23,745 nucleotides of DNA, from contig CAZWNO010000062.1 in NCBI GenBank assembly GCA_964635845.1, positions 1-23,745 on the forward strand, written 5' to 3'. Below the pieces are notes generated by a model. That model made no database searches and was not told where the DNA came from. It was given only the letters and a program-made list of their open reading frames with translations. The translations under genes were made by a program, and so were the position numbers. Position 1 is the stretch's first letter, and each line of letters begins with the position of its first letter. Of this stretch, positions 8,213 through 15,445 are shown piece after piece. The DNA is from SZUA-365 sp964635845. Lineage in GTDB: Bacteria; Bacteroidota; Ignavibacteria; SZUA-365.

Positions 8213-8672
8213 TGATGGTCGATATGATGTTTGTCGAGGACCGACCCTCCGTCAGGGGAATGGTGAGCACCTGTCCGCCGGCGGCCTCTACTTCGGCTCG
8301 TCCGACGATGTCGTCGAGCGCATAGTCACCGCCCTTGATCAGAATGTCGGGCAGGAGCGCCGAAATGAGTTCATGAGGAGTATCTTCATCAAATATCACG
8401 ATATAATCAACAGATGCCAGCGCCCCCAGCACCGCGGCCCTGTCGTCTTCGGGAACGATGGGCTTGAGGTCGCCTTTCAGACGGCGCACGCTAGCGTCAC
8501 TGTTGAGTCCGACGATCAGGGCGTCGCCGAGCGCCCGCGCATCCCGCAGGTATTCGCAATGCCCGCGGTGCAGGATATCGAAGACGCCGTTGGTGAACAC
8601 CAGCCGCCTGCCCTCCGCGCGCAGGCGCGCGCGAATCGCCCGCATCTCGTCGAGTGTGCAGAGCCGGCCCAT
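8184..8672 (-). CDS. hldE2 (rfaE2): D-glycero-beta-D-manno-heptose 1-phosphate adenylyltransferase
   Basis: Transfers AMP from ATP to heptose 1-phosphate, giving ADP-heptose for the inner core of LPS. The cytidylyltransferase-type Rossmann fold is clear: TNGVFDILHRGH (residues 27-38, nucleotide-binding HxGH at 35-38), GLNSDASVRRLKG, DILIKGGDY and the terminal RSSTNII (144-150). At 162 aa it matches the stand-alone C-terminal half of E. coli HldE. The ATG shares one base with the hldE1 stop (TGATG), so the kinase and adenylyltransferase are separate but presumably coupled. GmhB and the epimerase HldD are not in the window. Confidence 0.95.
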   Translation of the reverse strand: MGRLCTLDEMRAIRARLRAEGRRLVFTNGVFDILHRGHCEYLRDARALGDALIVGLNSDASVRRLKGDLKPIVPEDDRAAVLGALASVDYIVIFDEDTPHELISALLPDILIKGGDYALDDIVGRAEVEAAGGQVLTIPLTEGRSSTNIISTIIERYCKHKR

Positions 8673-9679
8673 CAGTCGAGCACTCCGAGCCGACCGAGCG
8701 CCGCATCGTACAGGAGATCGCGGTCGATCGGCACGATTCCCACTTCCTCGCAGACGAGTCCGCCGGCGAAGTTGGCGATGTACGCGGCCTCGGTCATATC
8801 CGCGCCGCCGGCCATCGCGACCGCCAGCGTCGCGATCACGGTATCGCCCGCACCGGAGACGTCCGCGACCTTGCGCGCCTTGGTCGGCACGCGGATGACG
8901 CTGTCATCGCTGCGAAGCAGCAGCATGCCCTTCTCGCCGAGCGTGAGAAGCACGTGCTCGCAGCCGAGTCGCTGGCGAAGCGCGCGCGCGGCATCCACGA
9001 AGCTGTCCTCACCGCTCAGGCGCAGTTTCAGCGCATCCTCGGTCTCCTTGCGATTCGGCTTGAACACCGTGACACTCCGATACTCGAAGAAATTGCTGTA
9101 TTTCGGATCCACAAGCACCGGAATCCCGCGGCGCTGCGCCAGTTCGATCACCTGGTGGATGAGGTCGTGACCGATCACGCCCTTGTTGTAATCCTGGAGT
9201 ATGATCACGTTGATCGAGCTGAGATGGTTCTCGAGCCGGTCGAGCAGACGCCGCGTGGTGTCCGCGCTCACCGCCTGCCGGTCTTCGTAGTCGATGCGCG
9301 CCACATGCTGGCTGCCCGCGATGATTCGGGTCTTCACGGTGGTCGGACGCGCGTTGTCCTGAACGAGAAAATCGGTGATGATACGCTCGCGCTCGAATAT
9401 GCCGCGCAGGACATTGGCATTGTCGTCCGCTCCGACGACACCGAAGAGAACCGGCACGGCGCCGAGACTCCTGACGTTCATCGCGACATTCGATGCGCCA
9501 CCGAGATGGTTGCTCTCGCTGAGCACATCCACGACGGGTACGGGCGCTTCCGGCGAAATGCGCGTGACGCTGCCCCAGATATAGCGATCGAGCATGACGT
9601 CGCCGATGACCGCGACAAAGCGGCTCTGGAATTGCGAAAAGAGATCGTGTAGGCGCTGCTCGCTGAATTGCATTGTCAT
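8672..9679 (-). CDS. hldE1 (rfaE1): D-glycero-beta-D-manno-heptose-7-phosphate kinase (PfkB family)
   Basis: Phosphorylates heptose 7-phosphate at position 1 in the ADP-heptose pathway. PfkB-family signatures are GDVMLDRYIWG near the N-terminus, GGASNVAMN (60-68), NRKETEDA, and DVSGAGDTVIATLA, whose catalytic Asp is D279. The 335 aa match the N-terminal domain of HldE. Two ATGs start the frame (9679 and 9673); I use 9679, which overlaps the upstream hydrolase stop as ATGA. An open extension to 10042 is only a shadow of that hydrolase. Together with hldE2 it implies a heptose-containing LPS core. Confidence 0.95.
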   Translation of the reverse strand: MTMQFSEQRLHDLFSQFQSRFVAVIGDVMLDRYIWGSVTRISPEAPVPVVDVLSESNHLGGASNVAMNVRSLGAVPVLFGVVGADDNANVLRGIFERERIITDFLVQDNARPTTVKTRIIAGSQHVARIDYEDRQAVSADTTRRLLDRLENHLSSINVIILQDYNKGVIGHDLIHQVIELAQRRGIPVLVDPKYSNFFEYRSVTVFKPNRKETEDALKLRLSGEDSFVDAARALRQRLGCEHVLLTLGEKGMLLLRSDDSVIRVPTKARKVADVSGAGDTVIATLAVAMAGGADMTEAAYIANFAGGLVCEEVGIVPIDRDLLYDAALGRLGVLD

Positions 9680-10413
9680 TTGAATCGGAGGAACTTGTTG
9701 ATGGTATTCCAGGCGGTCTGGGTGTTGCTCTTGTGAAAATCGGGGTGACGGGGACTGAAGAAAAACCGCTTCGCTTCCTTGTAGAATACGACCTGCAGCC
9801 TGCGGCCTTTCTCCATGAACTCCTCGCGCGCATCGTTCACGTCGCCGAGGCTGCATTCCGCATCGTACTGCGCCACGTGGACCTGCACCGGACACTGCGC
9901 GTCGAGCATGCGCCGGATCGTTGCGATGCCTCCTGCAGGATAGAAGAGCACCGCGCCCTTGTAGAATGGGAAGCGCGCGACGAGCTCCGCGGCTACGCTC
10001 GCGCCGATATCGAAACCGAGCAGCTGCACCGTGCCGTCGCAACCTTTTTCGTTCATGACCTCCACGGCGACGCGCATGATGCGCGCGATATCGCTGCTGT
10101 CAAATATCGCGGCGGGTATCCGATCGTAGGGCTGCTCCGGCGCCGAGAGGAGCGGGGGCGCATACGCCCGGAAACCGAGCCTGCCGAGCACCTTGAGCAT
10201 GGCGCGCAGATTGTCCTGCGAACCGTATCGGTCCGACAGCACGATCACTGCCGGTCGCGCTCCCGCGGAAGCGGGCAGACAGTAGTCGACGCGCATGGAA
10301 TCCCCGTCGAGGGAAAACCAGCGCGATCGGAGTTCGGGAGTCTGTGCGCTGGAATGGACCGGGTACAGTGCGATGCACGCGAGGAAGAAGAAAATGATAC
10401 GCATCTGTCTCAT
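9676..10413 (-). CDS. Secreted dienelactone hydrolase-like alpha/beta hydrolase with Asp at the nucleophile position
   Basis: 245 aa with a signal peptide (hydrophobic 5-19, likely cleaved near SSA 21-23), so probably periplasmic or lipid-free secreted. The body follows the dienelactone hydrolase family: PAVIVLSDRYG, AYAPPLL, the elbow LLGFDIGAS (131-139), a late Asp in QYDAE (D184), a His region HPDFH (223-227) and a final AWNTINKFL. The family normally has Cys or Ser at the elbow; here it is D135. Asp nucleophiles are known in haloalkane dehalogenases and epoxide hydrolases, so it may be a different chemistry or an inactive member. An ATG at 10404 is an alternative start. Its stop overlaps hldE1, suggesting it belongs to the envelope operon. 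Substrate unknown. Confidence 0.75.
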   Translation of the reverse strand: MRQMRIIFFFLACIALYPVHSSAQTPELRSRWFSLDGDSMRVDYCLPASAGARPAVIVLSDRYGSQDNLRAMLKVLGRLGFRAYAPPLLSAPEQPYDRIPAAIFDSSDIARIMRVAVEVMNEKGCDGTVQLLGFDIGASVAAELVARFPFYKGAVLFYPAGGIATIRRMLDAQCPVQVHVAQYDAECSLGDVNDAREEFMEKGRRLQVVFYKEAKRFFFSPRHPDFHKSNTQTAWNTINKFLRFK

Positions 10414-10429
10414 GTCGGTTCAAACAAAT

Positions 10430-10449
10430 CGCCACGGCGAGCCGTGGCG
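10430..10449 (-). terminator. Weak intrinsic terminator or attenuator hairpin after the aminotransferase
   Basis: In minus-strand RNA, CGCCACGG (10449-10442) pairs perfectly with CCGTGGCG (10437-10430) around a 4-nt loop, followed by the U-rich ATTTGTTT. It lies between the aminotransferase stop (10491) and the hydrolase start (10413). The U-tract is imperfect, so termination is likely partial. A second copy of CCGTGGCG at 10489-10482, just after the aminotransferase stop codon, could pair with the same arm instead. Confidence 0.5.
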
Positions 10450-10490
10450 AAGGAAATTACATGTTTTCACGCCTGGTTTGTCGCCACGGT

Positions 10491-11810
10491 TCAGTTCAGG
10501 GGATGATTTTCATGGAACACCTGCAGGCGCCGCTCGAGCTCGGGGAACTGTTCTTCCGACACGAGCGAGACGCAGGCGCGGATACCCTCGAGCCGCTCGC
10601 TGCCGGTATTTGCGAGCGAGATCGCACTGATTCCATAGTACAGCAGTTCCTCGATCAATGCCACGCCGTCCATGCCCGGGTAGGCGACGGTGAAGTAGAA
10701 TCCGTCAGCGATCGGCTGGTCCTCGTCCTTGTCGTAGACGATATAAAAACCGTTTTCGGTGAAATACTTCTTCATCTCGTGTGCCCGCCGGCCATAGATT
10801 TTCACTTCGTCGATGAAGCGGTACGTCGCGTCGTTGGTCGCCTTGAGCAGCGCGGCGAGACCGTACTGCGTCGAGTGCGTCACGCCCGCCGAGACGGCGT
10901 ACGCGGCGCCATAGACCATCGCGCGTCCGAATTTCGTCTGGGTATAGAAACGCTTGAGCGTCGGGATCTCGCGCTCGAACAGGGTATTGGAAATGGCGAG
11001 GATGCCGACGCGCTGTCCGGCATAACTGAATGCCTTCGAGCTGGAGATAAGCAGGATATAATTGTCGGTGTATTTGCCCACGGTCGGCTGGAAGGGCGGC
11101 TGGCCGGGGATGGAATAGTCCTTCCGAAAATCCATGGTAAAGTAGGCGAGATCCTCCATCACGATCACATCATACTTCGTCGCGAGTTCGCCGATAATGC
11201 GCAGTTCGGTGTCGGTGAAACAGATCCAGGAGGGATTGTTCGGATTCGAATACATCAGGCAGGAAATGTTGCCTTCCTTCAATATGGCCTCGAGCGGCTC
11301 GCGCAGTTTTTCACCGCGGTAATTGTACACGTCGAGGCTGCGGTGCTTTATGCCGATGACATTGCATTGCTGCTTGTGCACGGGGAAACCGGGATCGAGG
11401 AAGAGAATCGTGTCCTTCTCGGGAATCATGCGTCCCGCGACCATGAAGGTGACGAAACTGCCGCTGGTCGATCCCGTGCAGGGAATGCAGCAGTGCGCGT
11501 CGACATCGAGATCGAGGAAGAGTTTGACGAGGCGCGAAGCCTCGTGCTTGAGTTCCGGGATGCCCTGGATATCCGGATAGAACGATGCGCATCCGTTATC
11601 GAGCGCCCGCTTCTCCGCGTCGAGGCCGACTTTCGCGGCGGGGAGTCCGGGAATACCCATCTCCATGCGGATGAAATCCACTCCGCTCGCCTGTTCGATT
11701 TCGTTTATGAGCGAGCGTATCTCGCGAATGGATGCGCGGCCGATACTCGTCAATCCGCTCGTCTGAATCTTGTCCTGAACGATACCGCTGTCAATTGGAG
11801 TTGCTCTCAT
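10491..11810 (-). CDS. PLP-dependent aminotransferase, class I/II fold
   Basis: 439 aa. The PLP-binding core is visible: YSNPNNPSW (substrate/cofactor Asn), VIVMEDLAYF (Asp that contacts the PLP ring), SSSKAFSYAGQRVG with the Schiff-base Lys, and a C-terminal NTGSERLEGIRACVS containing the carboxylate-binding Arg. The N-terminus has FIRMEMGIPGLP, as in a group of aspartate/alanine aminotransferase-like enzymes common in Bacteroidota and relatives. Amino-donor specificity cannot be read from the sequence. The ATG at 11810 has AGG about 6 nt upstream. It stands alone between a 258-nt intergenic region and a hairpin, so it may be its own transcription unit with partial read-through into the hydrolase-hldE-tamB run. 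Confidence 0.88.
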   Translation of the reverse strand: MRATPIDSGIVQDKIQTSGLTSIGRASIREIRSLINEIEQASGVDFIRMEMGIPGLPAAKVGLDAEKRALDNGCASFYPDIQGIPELKHEASRLVKLFLDLDVDAHCCIPCTGSTSGSFVTFMVAGRMIPEKDTILFLDPGFPVHKQQCNVIGIKHRSLDVYNYRGEKLREPLEAILKEGNISCLMYSNPNNPSWICFTDTELRIIGELATKYDVIVMEDLAYFTMDFRKDYSIPGQPPFQPTVGKYTDNYILLISSSKAFSYAGQRVGILAISNTLFEREIPTLKRFYTQTKFGRAMVYGAAYAVSAGVTHSTQYGLAALLKATNDATYRFIDEVKIYGRRAHEMKKYFTENGFYIVYDKDEDQPIADGFYFTVAYPGMDGVALIEELLYYGISAISLANTGSERLEGIRACVSLVSEEQFPELERRLQVFHENHPLN

Positions 11811-11899
11811 GTGCTACCTGTGCTTCTATGGGGAATGATCGAACGATGTCTGTGCTGGCGCCGCGGTCGACGGGGCGTGGCCTCCCTGGCACAACGGTG

Positions 11900-11928
11900 A
11901 AATTACGGAAATATGCCAGTTTATTCAA
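11900..11928 (-). promoter_or_regulatory. Candidate promoter of the aminotransferase gene
   Basis: The minus strand has TTGAAT (11928-11923), 17 nt, then TAATTT (11905-11900). It has the same TTG-to-TA spacing (20 nt) as the rRNA promoter, but weaker hexamers. A start near 11893 would leave a leader of about 80 nt before the ATG at 11810. Confidence 0.35.
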
Positions 11929-11966
11929 CGCGAAGCGCGCGGGGCATCCGCTCCGCGCGCTTCGCG
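11929..11966 (-). terminator. 14-bp perfect inverted repeat between ccmF and the aminotransferase
   Basis: CGCGAAGCGCGCGG (11929-11942) is perfectly inverted as CCGCGCGCTTCGCG (11953-11966) with a 10-nt loop, a very stable GC hairpin. There is no U-run after it on the minus strand; the next bases are the candidate -35 TTGAAT. It may terminate or insulate ccmF transcription from the aminotransferase promoter, or protect the ccmF mRNA 3' end. The rest of 11811-12068 contains no gene that I can support. Confidence 0.45.
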
Positions 11967-12044
11967 CATTGGCTGCACGCTATGAACTGCAAGCTTTGCG
12001 CTGCAGGACGCTCCGCCTGTCGGATTCGAGCTCCGTTCTCACAT

Positions 12045-12065
12045 CGTGATCACGAGTCGATCACG
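12045..12065 (-). other. Hairpin directly after ccmF
   Basis: CGTGATC and GATCACG form a 7-bp stem with a 7-nt loop starting a few bases after the ccmF stop. The overlapping sequence also contains the 10-bp palindrome CGTGATCACG (12045-12054), which could serve as an operator half-site or an mRNA 3' hairpin. No U-run follows. Confidence 0.35.
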
Positions 12066-12068
12066 GCA

Positions 12069-14768
12069 TCACGCTTCTTCGTGTTCCTCCACGCCGCTCT
12101 CTTCCTCGACGACGGTACTGCCGTCCGCGTCATCAGGTACGCCGGCCAGTGCGGACCGTTTCACCTCCGGCGCGATCTCGTACGATTCGAGTTTGCGCGC
12201 ATCCGACGCGCGGCGGGAACGGGCCACGCCGAATCCGAGCACCATGATGATGATGCCCGCCCAGACAAGGCTGATGAACGGTTTGAGCGACGCCTGTACG
12301 ACCAGTGTCTCCCGTGCATCGTTCGGATCCACCGGCAGCTTCGGATTCTTCAGCCGCACTTCGAGCTGCGACATCGCGAGGTCTTCCTGGTTCGGATTCA
12401 TGTTGAGAATCTCGATCTGCAGGTCGCCCTTCGTGACCAGGCCCGGCTCGCTCTGCACGCCGTCGGGACCCGTGGTGCGCGACACCATCAACTCCTGCGC
12501 ATCCTCGCCATACTTCTCGACGCGGAACACTCCGCCGATGCGGAAGGATTGCGACGTGCGGGAGTTGTTCATGTCGAACTCCGTGAAGGTCACGCGGTAG
12601 CCGCCGAATTCGTAGGTCTGTCCCTTCACGAAGCCGTAGCGCTTGCCGCCTTCCGGCTCCGGCGCGTACAGGGCCTGGGGTTCGACGTACACGTCGGTGG
12701 TCAGGAACTTGGCGATGCCGGGATTGCGCATCACCTGCTCCTGGCCGCCGTACATCGACACGAACATGATCGTGTTGATGGTCTCGATCTCCTCGCCCGT
12801 GGCGATGTCGTCGAGACGCACCTTGAAGTAGTAGCGTTCGCCGTTCCAGAACGGCTCGTTGCCGACATAGGTGAAGCGGTACCCCTTCCATTCCGCCGGC
12901 ACGCCCTGCTTGAGTTCGATGCTCTTCGAGGTACTGTAGAAACCCGAACCGATAACGCCCAGCAGCGTCAGCGCGACACCGATATGCGCGATGTAGGCGC
13001 CGGTGAATCTCCTGTTTCCGCGCACGATGCGGTAGCCGATGACGAGGTTCGAGAACAGCGTGAATGATGAAGAGAGCGCGAGGAGTATCATGCCGGCATC
13101 GTGCACGCCTCCGGCGAAAATCATCACCAGCGTGGCCGCGACCGCGAGCCCGAGAGGCAGCATCAGCTTGCTCGCGAGCGTGCGCGATTTCGTGCTGCTC
13201 CAGGTCAGCAGCAGGGTGAAGCCGATCATCGCGGTCATGATGATCGCGAGCGGCAATCCCATGGCGTCGTAGAAGGACGGCTCGACCGTATTGCCGAGGC
13301 GAAGCTCGGTGCCGAGCGAACGGAACACTCCGTTGACCGCGTCGATGATGAACTGCGGTATGATCGGCATCGAAGTACCGACGAGAACGATGAATGTGAG
13401 GAGCCCGACCACGCCGGCGCCCATGCCGATCCAGGTCTCGCGCGACATCATCGCGAAGCTGGCGTATTCCTTCTCGCTGTGCAGGCGTCCCGAAAACACG
13501 TAGCCGATCATGACGATTTTCACGGCGAGCGCGGGCAGCCAGAGATAGCTGGCGAGATTGAGCAGATGCGCGATGCCGAGCATCGGATAGTACAGGATGA
13601 GCATCACGGGATTCGCATTCGCGATCATGTCGGAGAAGACGGGCACGAGATCGCCGCTCACCTGCGCGAAGATGGGGATGCTCGGACCGATGACGATAAG
13701 GTAGAGCAGGCCATACAGCTTGAAACCTTCGTGGCGCTCCATGAGTCCCCGTCCCCATTTCGTGAAGCGGCCGAAGAGGAGCGCGAAACCGACGTCGGTG
13801 AACGCGAACATGAACAGCACCAGCAGGGTGAAGCTGAAGCGACCGGGATCGACGAAGGAATGCACGGAGGCATCGCCGAGCACGCCGCTGCGCGTCAGGA
13901 AAGTGGAGTAGAGCACGAGCACGAACGCCAGGATCGCGAGAATGAAATTCGTGAGGATCAGCCCTTTCGTGCGCTTCTGCGCCACCATCGTGTGTATCAG
14001 CGCCACGGAAATCAGCCAGGGGATCAGGGACGCGTTTTCCACGGGGTCCCAGCCCCACCAGCCGCCCCAGCCGAGGGTCTCATAGGCCCAGAATCCGCCG
14101 AGTGCGATGCCGAGGCCCAGGACCATCGAACCGCCGACAACCCAGGGAAGCGAACTGACGACCCAGTCCTGATACCTCTTGCGCATGAGCGCACCGATGG
14201 CGAGCGCGAACGGCGGCGCCATCGCGGCGAAGCCGAGAAAGAGAATCGGCGGGTGGATCTGCATCCAGAAATTCTGCAGCAATGGATTGAGGCCGCGGCC
14301 GTCCGCCGGAATGATGTTGCCCTCGATCGGCGCGAACGGATTTTTCACGATGAGCAGCATCATCAAAAACGCAAGGATGCTCGTATAGACACCCATCACC
14401 TCGCGCTCATTGTCATGCTTCTGCGTATAGGCGAGCAGCACGATCCCGATGATCGAGACCATCAGGGTCCACAGCATGAAGCTGCCCTCCTGTCCCGCGT
14501 AGAACGTCGACATCAGCAGGCCCAGCGGCAGGTCGCGTGAGCTGTAAGCCCAGATGTAATTGAACTGGAACTGATGCTTGACGATGAGGATCAGCAGCAG
14601 CACAGAGGCGACGAACACCGTCGTGACCGTGATGTGGAAGCCGGTTCGCGCAAAGCCGATGATGCGGGGATTCCGTATGCTTCCGAAATAGGCCGTCAGG
14701 CCGATCACGGAGGCGATGAAGCCCACGATGATGGCGATATTGCCGAGGAGTCCGAGAAAATCGTACAT
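12069..14768 (-). CDS. ccmF: Heme lyase subunit CcmF of cytochrome c maturation System I
   Basis: Polytopic membrane protein that takes heme from CcmE and attaches it to apocytochrome c. The WWD domain is WGGWWGWDPVENASLIPW. Expected heme-ligand histidines sit at H172 (QIHPPILFLG), H259 (LIHTMVAQKR) and H303 (SVHSF), almost the same numbers as E. coli H173, H261 and H303. The fourth, in AYIAHIGVALTLLG, is at about 595 against 491 in E. coli, so roughly 100 extra residues lie between. The total of 899 aa exceeds the usual ~650 and ends with a periplasmic domain, a last membrane segment (SLVWAGIIIMVLGFG) and an acidic tail. The start is the ATG at 14768 because AAAGG lies at good distance; ATG 14774 and GTG 14795 are alternatives. 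An intrinsic terminator separates it from ccmE. Confidence 0.95.
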   Translation of the reverse strand: MYDFLGLLGNIAIIVGFIASVIGLTAYFGSIRNPRIIGFARTGFHITVTTVFVASVLLLILIVKHQFQFNYIWAYSSRDLPLGLLMSTFYAGQEGSFMLWTLMVSIIGIVLLAYTQKHDNEREVMGVYTSILAFLMMLLIVKNPFAPIEGNIIPADGRGLNPLLQNFWMQIHPPILFLGFAAMAPPFALAIGALMRKRYQDWVVSSLPWVVGGSMVLGLGIALGGFWAYETLGWGGWWGWDPVENASLIPWLISVALIHTMVAQKRTKGLILTNFILAILAFVLVLYSTFLTRSGVLGDASVHSFVDPGRFSFTLLVLFMFAFTDVGFALLFGRFTKWGRGLMERHEGFKLYGLLYLIVIGPSIPIFAQVSGDLVPVFSDMIANANPVMLILYYPMLGIAHLLNLASYLWLPALAVKIVMIGYVFSGRLHSEKEYASFAMMSRETWIGMGAGVVGLLTFIVLVGTSMPIIPQFIIDAVNGVFRSLGTELRLGNTVEPSFYDAMGLPLAIIMTAMIGFTLLLTWSSTKSRTLASKLMLPLGLAVAATLVMIFAGGVHDAGMILLALSSSFTLFSNLVIGYRIVRGNRRFTGAYIAHIGVALTLLGVIGSGFYSTSKSIELKQGVPAEWKGYRFTYVGNEPFWNGERYYFKVRLDDIATGEEIETINTIMFVSMYGGQEQVMRNPGIAKFLTTDVYVEPQALYAPEPEGGKRYGFVKGQTYEFGGYRVTFTEFDMNNSRTSQSFRIGGVFRVEKYGEDAQELMVSRTTGPDGVQSEPGLVTKGDLQIEILNMNPNQEDLAMSQLEVRLKNPKLPVDPNDARETLVVQASLKPFISLVWAGIIIMVLGFGVARSRRASDARKLESYEIAPEVKRSALAGVPDDADGSTVVEEESGVEEHEEA

Positions 14769-14844
14769 GTGCATTTTCCTTTCCGCGTCCGGCACGGCCG
14801 GATGATACCGGATAAATCAGATGCTTATTGGAGTGTATTCGGCG

Positions 14845-14880
14845 AAAAAACGCGGGGTGGTGCCGTTGCGCCTCCCCGCG
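14845..14880 (-). terminator. Intrinsic terminator between ccmE and ccmF
   Basis: In minus-strand RNA, CGCGGGG (14880-14874) pairs with CCCCGCG (14857-14851) across a 16-nt loop and is followed at once by six U (14850-14845). It begins 2 nt after the ccmE stop. It is the clearest Rho-independent terminator in the window, and it lies inside the ccm cluster. Confidence 0.75.
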
Positions 14881-14882
14881 GA

Positions 14883-15290
14883 TTACATCGAGGTCTTCCT
14901 GATGCCGTCAGGATGTTCACCTTCGGGATTGCCTTCGTACTTCGAGGGGCATTTGGTCAGCACTTCGCTGGCTTCGAAGACGCCGTTCTCGAAGCGGCCC
15001 TTGACGACGACGCTGGTGGCGATGTCGAAATTGTTCGGCTTCGCGCCCGCGTAATCGACGCGCGCGACCCGATTCTCCTCGTCGCGGATGTAGAAGGAAA
15101 ACGTGTTGCTCTTCGTGTCATAGTGCGTGCTCATGTCCTGCACCCACTTCCCGGTCACCTGCACTTTCTTGCCGCTCTCTTCGGCTTTGCCCAGCGTGGC
15201 ATACTCCACCGAGGAGTTCAAGAAGGACAGCCCGCCGACGATGAGAAAGGCGACGACGATGATGCCGCCGATGAGATAGCGCTTCTTCAT
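14883..15290 (-). CDS. ccmE: Heme chaperone CcmE, CxxxY variant
   Basis: CcmE receives heme covalently from the CcmABCD machinery and passes it to CcmF. The 135-aa protein has one N-terminal membrane anchor (residues 5-24) and a periplasmic OB fold (VQVTGKW, FSFYIRD, VVVKGRFENGVFEASEVLTK). At the heme-attachment site the usual LAKHxxxY is replaced by LTKCPSKY, with C114 and Y118. CxxxY CcmE is known from archaea, Desulfovibrio and similar organisms, where the system lacks CcmH and is called System I*. The start has AAAGGG 8 nt upstream. It follows ccmD by 14 nt, and its stop is followed directly by a terminator. Confidence 0.95.
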   Translation of the reverse strand: MKKRYLIGGIIVVAFLIVGGLSFLNSSVEYATLGKAEESGKKVQVTGKWVQDMSTHYDTKSNTFSFYIRDEENRVARVDYAGAKPNNFDIATSVVVKGRFENGVFEASEVLTKCPSKYEGNPEGEHPDGIRKTSM

Positions 15291-15304
15291 GATCGCAGCC
15301 CTTT

Positions 15305-15424
15305 CTATTCCAGTTCCTTGATTTTACGGTCGATGCGGAAGAGGTAGACGAACAGCCCTGCCCAGATCATCAGGACGATGAGCATGACCACGTAGATCGA
15401 GTTCTGTTCCAGAAATTCGTACAT
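15305..15424 (-). CDS. ccmD: CcmD-like small membrane protein
   Basis: A 39-aa frame starts at the ATG at 15424 and ends in TAG at 15305. It reads MYEFLEQNSIYVVML, continues through a single hydrophobic segment (about residues 10-29) and ends with the charged RIDRKIKELE. Size, a single membrane helix and a charged cytoplasmic tail match CcmD, which binds the CcmABC complex and helps release holo-CcmE. GGAG lies 7 nt before the ATG. Its place between ccmC and ccmE is the same as in proteobacterial ccm operons. CcmD sequences are poorly conserved, so the call rests on topology and position. Confidence 0.8.
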   Translation of the reverse strand: MYEFLEQNSIYVVMLIVLMIWAGLFVYLFRIDRKIKELE

Positions 15425-15445
15425 GCAGGTACTCCAGGTTATGCG

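Noticed and set aside
10461..11900. 479-aa plus-strand frame opposite the aminotransferase, and a similar one at 13101-14540 opposite ccmF
   Set aside because: Both are shadows of well-supported minus-strand genes and contain no recognisable domain.
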